A stretch of 41,244 bases of DNA from positions 1 to 41,244 of the forward strand of contig JAHITX010000075.1 of assembly GCA_018817425.1 (NCBI GenBank). Direction: 5' to 3'. The translations under genes and the position numbers were made by a program. Positions 1 to 5,799 of the stretch are shown one piece after another; position 1 is the stretch's first letter; every line of letters begins with the position of its first letter. Under the pieces are notes generated by a model. It was given only the letters and a program-made list of their open reading frames with translations. It had not been told where the DNA came from and ran no database searches. The DNA comes from Pseudomonadota bacterium. GTDB lineage: Bacteria; Desulfobacterota; Desulfobacteria; Desulfobacterales; RPRI01.

Positions 1-1
1 A

Positions 2-163
2 CTATGGAAAACCGGCCAATTGTCAAACCAGGAAATCGGTAATCTGATTGGGCTTTCCTATTCTATGGTTAGTCGCAGTGTAAAAGCAACGAATGACAAG
101 ATATTGTCTGATCAGGGCTATAGGCGACAGTATCAAGCCGTAAGTTCAGAATTCAATGTTTGA
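2..163 (+). CDS. C-terminal fragment of an IS200-like (REP-associated) transposase
   Basis: An open frame enters from the window edge and ends at TGA 161-163, giving about 53 residues. It reads LSNQEIGNLIGLSYSMVSRS followed by a basic tail. That is the DnaA-like helix-turn-helix found at the C-terminus of many chromosomal Y1/REP-associated tyrosine transposases, which handle single-stranded palindromes. The catalytic HUH domain would lie upstream of the window, so I cannot say whether the gene is intact. It fits with the other signs of rearrangement in the first 2 kb. Confidence 0.6.
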   Translation, partial: LWKTGQLSNQEIGNLIGLSYSMVSRSVKATNDKILSDQGYRRQYQAVSSEFNV

Positions 164-317
164 CCCCAAGTATTTCGGCTTCGTCCAACCCGATTGTATA
201 CGGAATGAAGCTGCATAAAGCTTGCTAAATTTGCAAAATTTTATTAGCTTCACTCAGTATACAATATTTATTGTTATGTGTGATAGGCAAGCACCACGGA
301 GAGGAAAGGATTTTAGT

Positions 318-785
318 TTGCTGAACATCTTTGTAGATGCTGATGCGTGCCCGGTCAAACAGGAAGTGTACCGCATTGCAAGCCGACATCGCCTTAATGT
401 CACGTTGGTGGCCAACTCATGGATGAGAGTTCCGAAGGAGCGATGGATTTCTCTCGAAATTGTAGCGGACGGTTTCGATGCGGCCGATGATTGGATTGTC
501 GAGCACGTGCAACTTCATGACATCGTTGTCACCGCGGATATTCAGCTTGCAAGCCGCTGCCTGAAGGAAGGTGCAAGTGTAATTGGCCCAACCGGAAAGC
601 CATTCAGGGAAGATAACATCGGTGATGCTGTTGTGACTCGTAACCTGTTGTCAGAGCTTCGTGGCGCTGGTGAGATAGCAGGAGGTCCTGCACCGCTAAA
701 TAAGGGTGACCGATCACGTTTTCTTTATCAGCTCGATGAGATGATTAAAGTAATCCGCCGTGAGCAAACGTTAAACAGCACCTAA
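318..785 (+). CDS. yaiI: UPF0178 (YaiI/YqxD) family protein
   Basis: This encodes a protein of about 155 residues starting LNIFVDADACPVKQEVYRIA, the signature opening of the UPF0178 family, whose fold is PIN/NYN-nuclease-like and whose biochemical role is not established. Other family landmarks are visible: VTADIQLASRCL in the middle and a GPTGKPF segment before the helical C-terminus. The frame is open from 222, but I place the start at TTG 318: a purine-rich ribosome binding site (GGAGAGGAAAGG, about 300-309) lies at good spacing, and the protein then begins right at the conserved domain, matching the usual family length of about 150. No functional link to the neighbours is evident. Confidence 0.88.
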   Translation: MLNIFVDADACPVKQEVYRIASRHRLNVTLVANSWMRVPKERWISLEIVADGFDAADDWIVEHVQLHDIVVTADIQLASRCLKEGASVIGPTGKPFREDNIGDAVVTRNLLSELRGAGEIAGGPAPLNKGDRSRFLYQLDEMIKVIRREQTLNST

Positions 786-792
786 CCAAAAC

Positions 793-987
793 TTGCACAT
801 AGGGTGCCCAAGGGTCGCGGTGTTCTATCGCCTTCGGTGGTCACAATATTTCAACAGTGTCCAAAAATTCCGGTCAAAAGACAGCTCTGCAGGAAGCATA
901 GTGGATAGGGTAAAACATCAGTTGAAAAAGGATAAGCAATTAAGGGCTAAGGTTCATGAAATAAAGAGAAAAATCAATAAGAGCTAA
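793..987 (+). CDS. Small hypothetical ORF, possibly spurious
   Basis: A 64-codon ORF starts 7 nt after yaiI. Its last 30 residues are strongly basic and predicted helical (DRVKHQLKKDKQLRAKVHEI), while the N-terminal half looks non-coding in character and has no family signature or clear ribosome binding site. It may be the tail of a decayed gene. I do not recognise it. Confidence 0.2.
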   Translation: MHIGCPRVAVFYRLRWSQYFNSVQKFRSKDSSAGSIVDRVKHQLKKDKQLRAKVHEIKRKINKS

Positions 988-1047
988 TAGGAGATTGTGC
1001 CCCCTTTTTTCCCTTAGTGAGAAGGATGGCGGGTAGCAACTAAAACA

Positions 1048-1272
1048 ATGACTGATTCTACAGAAAAACAATGCCCAAGATGTGGCCAACAGTTAAGATT
1101 CCCTAATAACATCGGCGGGGTTCTAATGGCTTGTCCTTCATGTGGGAACAAGTTTTACTCAGATTTTAAGATAGGTGGTACTAAAAGAAGTGAGCATAGA
1201 GGAATATTAACAATTATTTTCGAGATGCCCTATGAAACCATGATGCGTATCTGGCGATATTTCACGTCATAA
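1048..1272 (+). CDS. Small zinc-ribbon protein
   Basis: This 74-residue ORF begins MTDSTEKQCPRCGQQLRFP and carries a second knuckle, MACPSCGNKF. The two CPxCG motifs make a classic zinc-ribbon fold of about 35 residues. The C-terminal half is hydrophobic and aromatic (ILTIIFEMPYETMMRIWRYF) and could be an amphipathic or membrane-associated helix. The ribosome binding site is weak, and neighbouring genes give no clue to its role. Similar short zinc-ribbon proteins are common and mostly uncharacterised. Confidence 0.5.
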   Translation: MTDSTEKQCPRCGQQLRFPNNIGGVLMACPSCGNKFYSDFKIGGTKRSEHRGILTIIFEMPYETMMRIWRYFTS

Positions 1273-1316
1273 ACGTAATCGGTTGGCAAGACAACTGAAA
1301 CCTGTAGAGTCTGTCC

Positions 1317-1887
1317 TCAAGTAGTTTTATTGATATTTAATTCATAAGATATGGCTCCGGTTGTGCAAGCATCACGGCATAAGCCGTAGTTATCGCAAAC
1401 CGCCCTCTGCAAAGTTTTATAATTTTCCATCTGATCCGGTTCCAGCCCATAGGGACAAAACGATCTGCATTTTTGGCAATTTATACATTCGTTTTTATTT
1501 ACTCTTATTTTACAGATTCGTTTCATTCCCAAAAGAGAAAGACATGCTCCGGAAGGGCAAAAAAACCTGCACCAGGCGCTGGATACAAATAAAATTTCAA
1601 ATACAAGTATAGCAAGCAAAAATATAAGACCGGCAACACTTACTTCCTGATGGGTAAATATCATGGAAAGCTCCCTGCCGAGAAGATGGGCAGGATCAAA
1701 GATTGAAATTACGGGAATTCCAAATAAAAATCTGTCCGCTGACACTTGCCTTTAATTAGGTTACCTACACTGCAAGAATTATATAACGAAAATTTATTAT
1801 ATATGTTTTACGGGTAAAACCTTTTATTCTCAAAACCGCATTAATTTTTGTTGTAATTTCCAGTATAAATCCGATTGGGCAAAGCCA
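1317..1887 (-). pseudogene. Decayed, 5'-truncated copy of a NapH-like polyferredoxin gene
   Basis: This is a degenerate second copy of the intact NapH-like gene at 20229-21104. A run of about 89 bp starting at 1582 is identical to 20489 onward, and similarity continues through a rearranged stretch (about 1730-1800) to the shared GGGCAAAGCCA ending near 1887, where it stops. Only the C-terminal 142 codons (1745 down to 1317) remain open. Decay shows in the protein: the last cluster motif reads CDNYGLCRDACTTG, where the intact copy has CDNCGLCRDSCPKG, so one cluster cysteine is now tyrosine. The upstream membrane segments and the first FCSWLCP motif are lost. The broken end lies about 30 bp from the tRNA-Asn remnant, so a rearrangement endpoint lies between them. 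Confidence 0.75.
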
Positions 1888-1913
1888 GTTTCTCCTATGT
1901 CACGACCATTAAG

Positions 1914-1989
1914 AATAGAATGGCTTGACAGGTAGAGCAAGTGGCTGTTAACTACTTTGTCCGCGGTTCGAGTCCGTGCTGGGGAGCCA
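1914..1989 (+). tRNA. tRNA-Asn(GTT) remnant lacking a matching 5' acceptor strand
   Basis: The anticodon loop CTGTTAA (1945-1951, anticodon GTT 1947-1949) sits on a 5-bp stem with one G-U pair. The T arm (CGCGG, TTCGAGT, CCGTG) is complete, a plausible D arm is present (GCTT 1923-1926 with GAGC), and CCA is encoded at 1987-1989. The 3' acceptor strand CTGGGGA (1979-1985) needs TCCCCAG opposite it, but the sequence there (1914-1920) is AATAGAA and cannot pair. The molecule is therefore probably non-functional, or a composite left by recombination. A strong terminator follows at 1998. Confidence 0.75.
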
Positions 1990-1997
1990 AACAAATC

Positions 1998-2030
1998 AAA
2001 GGGGTTAGCCAAGTCATTGTTAACCCCTTT
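1998..2030 (+). terminator. Intrinsic terminator after the tRNA-Asn remnant
   Basis: A perfect 10-bp stem, AAAGGGGTTA (1998-2007) and TAACCCCTTT (2021-2030), encloses a 13-nt loop and runs into a T-rich tract. It fits a tRNA terminator on the plus strand and may also help end the minus-strand regulator transcript arriving from 2045. Confidence 0.8.
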
Positions 2031-2044
2031 TTCTTTACCCTGCA

Positions 2045-2401
2045 TTATTTTGCCGTTATTTTACCGCTTTTGGAATCTGGAAAGTGCTTATTAAATGCTT
2101 CTTGGAGCTTTTCCTCAGCCTCCTGGCAAAATGTTTCGTATCGCTCAAGCAAAGTCCTACCAGCGATGGTGATCTTAGACCCACCACCGGAAGTCCCTCC
2201 TGCTCTTCGATCGATCAACGCAAATCCGAGCCGACTTTCGATATCGCGCAGTAGATTCCATGCCTTTCGATAAGAGATACCCATCTCCTTCGCGCCCTGA
2301 TGGAGTGAACCGGTTTTCTCAATGCTCCTCAAAAGGTTACATGGTCCTTCCCCAAAGACTTTTCCATCATTGTCAAGCCATAATTTATAGCTCAGCTTCA
2401 T
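2045..2401 (-). CDS. Stand-alone ModE-type DNA-binding regulator
   Basis: This 118-residue protein matches the N-terminal winged helix-turn-helix of ModE, the molybdate-responsive repressor. It opens with a KLWLDNDGKVFGEG wing and continues with LLRSIEKTGSLHQGAKEMGI and SYRKAWNLLRDIE, then a glycine-rich turn GGTSGGGSKIT and a helical, probably dimerising tail. ModE proper adds two MOP domains that bind molybdate; these are absent, so any metal sensing must come from elsewhere or be lost. The start at 2401 follows a G-rich ribosome binding site. ModE-like palindromes lie in two nearby promoters (2730-2753 and 5071-5094), which makes this protein the obvious candidate to bind them. Whether it responds to molybdate or tungstate cannot be read from the sequence. 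Confidence 0.85.
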   Translation of the reverse strand: MKLSYKLWLDNDGKVFGEGPCNLLRSIEKTGSLHQGAKEMGISYRKAWNLLRDIESRLGFALIDRRAGGTSGGGSKITIAGRTLLERYETFCQEAEEKLQEAFNKHFPDSKSGKITAK

Positions 2402-2720
2402 TCCGCCCCCATCACACTCTACCCCAAAACTGTTCTAATGGAAATAACCCAATCTGACATTAAACAGAAACCTCCTTAAAAAACATAGTTTATTTGCAGA
2501 TGGAAAGCAATAATCTCTAAAAATTAATTTCATCATATAACGAGTAGTTTTTTTTAGTCAATCAATTGGGTTGTTTTCATACTATTTCTCATAAATACAT
2601 TTCGTTTAAGAGATCTATATTTTACCGAATCCCTCGTCCTCTTTGAATAAATGAATGGGGTACAAGCGCAAGGTATGATGCGGCACACAGCAGTTTAAAA
2701 AATAATTTTGCAAAAAACTG
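2402..2720. other. Intergenic region, no gene seen
   Basis: AT-rich spacer upstream of the minus-strand ModE-type regulator and the plus-strand ModE-box promoter. No open frame with a ribosome binding site or family similarity was found. It must contain the regulator's own promoter, which I cannot pinpoint. Confidence 0.5.
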
Positions 2721-2753
2721 TTGACATATGGTTATGCACAGTCATACATATCG
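2721..2753 (+). promoter_or_regulatory. Promoter with ModE-type palindrome (aldehyde dehydrogenase unit)
   Basis: A consensus -35 TTGACA (2721-2726) and a -10 candidate TACATA (2745-2750) are 18 nt apart. Over the spacer and -10 lies an imperfect palindrome: GGTTATGCA (2730-2738), 6-nt spacer, TACATATCG (2745-2753). It resembles the E. coli ModE operator pattern (CGTTATATA and its complement separated by about 6 nt). The second half-site covers the -10, which suggests repression. The promoter at 5062-5094 has identical geometry. Confidence 0.6.
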
Positions 2754-2835
2754 CATATGTATTTTATATATTTTAATAGTCTTTTATAAACGTCATTATA
2801 TTCATATAAGTTCTCATTGACACGAATCAGCTCTA

Positions 2836-3212
2836 TTGTTGTTTCATGTATCGACTGACAGCTTGGGAGAAAAAATTATTACCATAAAAGGCTATACAGT
2901 TGAACGGGTGTTGAGTGCGGCCCATACCGGTGCGGTAAAGCATGTAAAAAAACTGGGAGATGAAATCAAAAAAGTCGATTTCTCTAAGTGGACAAAACTC
3001 CGGTGCATTCCGGTATATACGGAATACTTCGTGGTCTTATACGTGAAATCGAAGTAATGGTAAATGAAAAAGGAGGGGATATTGCTCCGAGAGGGAATAA
3101 AGAATGCTGTTACACAATAATTGAAAAGGCACGAGCTTTAGGCGGAAATGTTCTTGAAGCAATAATGCATTTCTACAACATATCTTCATTGAACAAAAAA
3201 CGGTTATTTTGA
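2836..3212 (+). pseudogene. Unrecognised ORF pair, apparently one frameshifted gene
   Basis: Two overlapping frames look like one protein broken by a frameshift near 2985-2990. The first (2836-3057) gives about 50 sensible residues ending KKLGDEIKKVDFSK. The second (GTG 2988 to 3212) continues with DKTPVHSGIYGILRGLIREI and ends in a helical IIEKARALGGNVLEAIMHFY segment, while the first frame degenerates after the overlap. Neither half has a family signature I recognise. The ORFs sit between the ModE-box promoter and the aldehyde dehydrogenase and would be co-transcribed with it. A sequencing error is an alternative to true decay. Confidence 0.4.
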
Positions 3213-3257
3213 ACCCGAAGATGGGTTCAAATCTTCAATAACAAAGAGGAAGAAATT

Positions 3258-4733
3258 ATGGAAAAACCTATGAGTGACAGCTATAAACTATGCATTGACG
3301 GCCAATGGGTAGATGCCGCCAACGGTAAGATTTTCAATACCTATTGTCCTGCAAACGGAGAACTTCTTGCCACCTGTGCCGATGCAAGCAGGGAAGATGT
3401 TGATAAAGCTGTGCACGCCGCCTGGAAAGCTTGGGATAACTGGAAAAGAATCAGCGCTCAGGATCGTTCGGCATTGTTGCTGAAAATTGCCGACCTTATT
3501 GATGCCAATGCTGAAAAGCTTGCCCTTATTGAGACCATGGATAATGGAAAGCCGATACGTGAAACAACTGCCATCGATATACCCCTTGCTTCGGATCACT
3601 TTCGCTACTTTGCAGGCGCCATCAGAGCGGACGAAGGACAGGCGGTAATGATTGACGATACCACTATGAGCATAATCCTGCACGAGCCTCTTGGTGTTGT
3701 AGGCCAGATAATTCTCTGGAATTTCCCTTTTCTAATGGCCGCCTGGAAGATAGCTCCCGCCATTGCTACAGGTAATTGTGTTGTTATTAAACCATCATCT
3801 GCAACATCGCTCAGCTTGTTGGAACTTGCTAAAATTATGAATCCGGTTTTACCATCAGGAGTTGTAAACGTGATTACCGGAAGTGGATCAGGGGCAGGTA
3901 ATTTTATATTGGAACATCCCGGTTTCCGGAAACTGGCCTTTACAGGTTCAACCGACATCGGTTGCCAGGTTGCCTGTGCTGCCGCCGAAAAACTTATCCC
4001 CTCGACCCTTGAATTGGGCGGGAAATCCGCTAACATTTATTTTCCGGACTGCTGTTGGGAAAAGGCCATGGAAGGTCTTCAGATAGGCATTCTGTTAAAT
4101 CAGGGGCAAATATGTTGCGCCGGTTCACGCGTATTTGTTCATGAAGACATTCACGACAGATTTGTCGCTGATGCGGTAAAAGCTTTTAGCAACATTAAGG
4201 TCGGGCTTCCCTGGGAAAAAGGAACAATCATGGGCTCTCAGATCAACGAGGGCCAGGTCAATCATATTCTTGATTATATCGAAATTGGAAAAGAGGAAGG
4301 TGCCATGGTGGCGTGCGGCGGTGTGCGGGCAACCGGGAATGGCCTTGAAAAGGGAGCCTTCATGAAACCGACTTTATTAACGGGAGTAAACAACATGATG
4401 AGAGTTACCCGTGAAGAGATCTTCGGCCCTGTGGCGGTGGTCATCAAATTCAAGACTGAGGAAGAAGTTATTGCTATGGCCAATGACAGTGAATTTGGCT
4501 TGGCCGGTGCAGTTTGGACACAGGATATTAATCGTGCGCTCCGCATAGCCAGGGCCGTGGAAGCCGGTAGAATGTGGATTAATGCTTACAATATCCTACC
4601 GGCGCATACCCCATTCGGTGGATATAAAAAGTCCGGTATAGGACGTGAAACTCATAAAGTAATAATGGACTATTATACCCAGATGAAAAATATCATCATA
4701 AGTATGACGGAATGTAAAGTTGGCTTTTATTGA
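3258..4733 (+). CDS. NAD(P)-dependent aldehyde dehydrogenase
   Basis: This 491-residue protein is a full-length member of the aldehyde dehydrogenase superfamily, which oxidises an aldehyde to the acid with NAD(P). Catalytic landmarks are all present: the oxyanion-hole asparagine in WNFP (N155), the cofactor-contacting lysine in VIKPS (K178), the general base in LELGGKS (E252), the nucleophile in NQGQICCAGSR (C286) and the EIFGPV cofactor motif near residue 390. Its sequence style resembles the acetaldehyde/aliphatic aldehyde group, but the substrate cannot be fixed. The start at 3258 has an AGAGGAAG ribosome binding site. It lies downstream of a ModE-type promoter, so it could be a metal-independent substitute for a tungsten or molybdenum aldehyde oxidoreductase. 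Confidence 0.9.
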   Translation: MEKPMSDSYKLCIDGQWVDAANGKIFNTYCPANGELLATCADASREDVDKAVHAAWKAWDNWKRISAQDRSALLLKIADLIDANAEKLALIETMDNGKPIRETTAIDIPLASDHFRYFAGAIRADEGQAVMIDDTTMSIILHEPLGVVGQIILWNFPFLMAAWKIAPAIATGNCVVIKPSSATSLSLLELAKIMNPVLPSGVVNVITGSGSGAGNFILEHPGFRKLAFTGSTDIGCQVACAAAEKLIPSTLELGGKSANIYFPDCCWEKAMEGLQIGILLNQGQICCAGSRVFVHEDIHDRFVADAVKAFSNIKVGLPWEKGTIMGSQINEGQVNHILDYIEIGKEEGAMVACGGVRATGNGLEKGAFMKPTLLTGVNNMMRVTREEIFGPVAVVIKFKTEEEVIAMANDSEFGLAGAVWTQDINRALRIARAVEAGRMWINAYNILPAHTPFGGYKKSGIGRETHKVIMDYYTQMKNIIISMTECKVGFY

Positions 4734-5061
4734 TTATAAAGTTCACATATATGGAAAAGATTTATGCACGCAAACATAGCCCAGAAACGCAATATGAGAT
4801 CGGAAAACAAGTTATTTGTCTTCGGAAACAGGTACACAAAATTATGAAAACTCCTTTTTACAACATATCTTCCTGGACAAAAGCTGTAGCAGCACACAGC
4901 AATACTTGAACTGCAACAACAAGCATATCCCCCCATTGCTTCCACCTGAGTTAGTGAGCAAATCCGGAATCAATCAAAAGCCATTACAATCTTAGATTGA
5001 CCATTTCTTGCAGAAGGAAATCTTCGAAATATTTTTAGGAAAATAATTTAGGAAAAAACAG
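4734..5061. other. Intergenic region between the aldehyde dehydrogenase and the metallophore-type operon
   Basis: No convincing gene, RNA or terminator is visible here. Short open frames exist on the minus strand but have no ribosome binding site or recognisable content. The right end runs into the ModE-type promoter at 5062. Confidence 0.5.
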
Positions 5062-5094
5062 TTGACAAAACGTTATGTATCTTTCTATATAGCG
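5062..5094 (+). promoter_or_regulatory. Promoter with ModE-type palindrome (12-gene operon)
   Basis: The -35 TTGACA (5062-5067) and -10 TATATA (5086-5091) have 18-nt spacing. The palindrome CGTTATGTA (5071-5079), 6-nt spacer, TATATAGCG (5086-5094) matches in 7 of 9 paired positions and is very close to the published E. coli ModE operator shape. It begins 9 nt after the start of the -35, exactly as in the 2721-2753 promoter, and the downstream leaders also share ATTTTATA and ACGTCAT patches. This argues that one regulator controls both units, with repression by occlusion of the -10. Confidence 0.65.
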
Positions 5095-5166
5095 CTTATG
5101 CATTTTATAAAGTTTATATGACAATTATACACGTCATATCATTTGTGTTTTATGAATGGAGGGATA

Positions 5167-5799
5167 GTGAAGATCAATGCCGTGGAATTCGATGAAATAG
5201 CCCGAAAAATTTTTAAGCCCGTCTATCCGGTTATTGCCGCTCAAATTCTTGTTTACACAGGCATTGCCGAGGGATGCTGCCTGGATATCGGTTGCGGTGG
5301 AGGCTACCTGGGTATTGAGCTGGCTCGGGCAAGCAATTTGGCAATTTACTTTTTAGACCAATCCAGCGACATGATAGAAATCGTAAAGCGTAATATCTCA
5401 GTAAACGGGCTTCAGGGGCGCGGGGAAACCATTTTGGCCAATGTCGAAAAAATTCCAATGCCGGATAATTCCGTAAACCTTGCAGTCAGCCGCGGGTCCA
5501 TCTTTTTTTGGGACGATCTTGTCCAGGCATTCAGGGAGATATACCGGGTGCTCGCTCCGGGCGGTATAACATATATCGGCGGTGGTTTTGGATCGGCCGG
5601 TATGAAAGAAGAAATAATCAACCGGTGGCAGGACAACCATAAAGGCAGAGCTGAATGGCAAAATATGGCTAAGCGTAATCTCGGGCCGGATGCGCCCCGG
5701 AAATTCGAGCGGGCCTTAAAGGATGCAGCTATTTCCAACTATGAAATAGTGCACTGCGAGGAGAAAGGCCTATGGATAATCATACGCAAGGAGAGCTGA
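5167..5799 (+). CDS. Class I SAM-dependent methyltransferase
   Basis: This protein of about 210 residues has a Rossmann methyltransferase fold. Motif I is CLDIGCGGGYLGIELA, followed by an acidic motif II region (YFLDQSSDMIEIVKRN), motif III around IPMPDNSVNLAVSRGSIFFW and the post-motif EIYRVLAPGGITYIGGG typical of UbiE/COQ5-like small-molecule methyltransferases. I choose GTG 5167 because GGAGGG lies just upstream at 5158-5163, although the 3-nt spacing is short; the frame stays open back to 5143. It is the first gene after the ModE-type promoter, and its end overlaps the start of the radical-SAM gene by 28 nt. The substrate is unknown; chelator or cofactor biosynthesis is an inference from the operon. 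Confidence 0.85.
   Translation: MKINAVEFDEIARKIFKPVYPVIAAQILVYTGIAEGCCLDIGCGGGYLGIELARASNLAIYFLDQSSDMIEIVKRNISVNGLQGRGETILANVEKIPMPDNSVNLAVSRGSIFFWDDLVQAFREIYRVLAPGGITYIGGGFGSAGMKEEIINRWQDNHKGRAEWQNMAKRNLGPDAPRKFERALKDAAISNYEIVHCEEKGLWIIIRKES

Noticed and set aside
779-900. Integron attC-like site after yaiI (ACCTAAC near 779)
   Set aside because: No matching GTTRRRY partner or symmetrical fold was found downstream within a sensible distance.
1914-1989. Functional tRNA-Asn
   Set aside because: The 3' acceptor strand CTGGGGA has no complementary 5' strand at the right position, so the acceptor stem cannot form.
4727-4945. Small minus-strand ORF after the aldehyde dehydrogenase
   Set aside because: It has no ribosome binding site or recognisable content and overlaps the end of a real gene.
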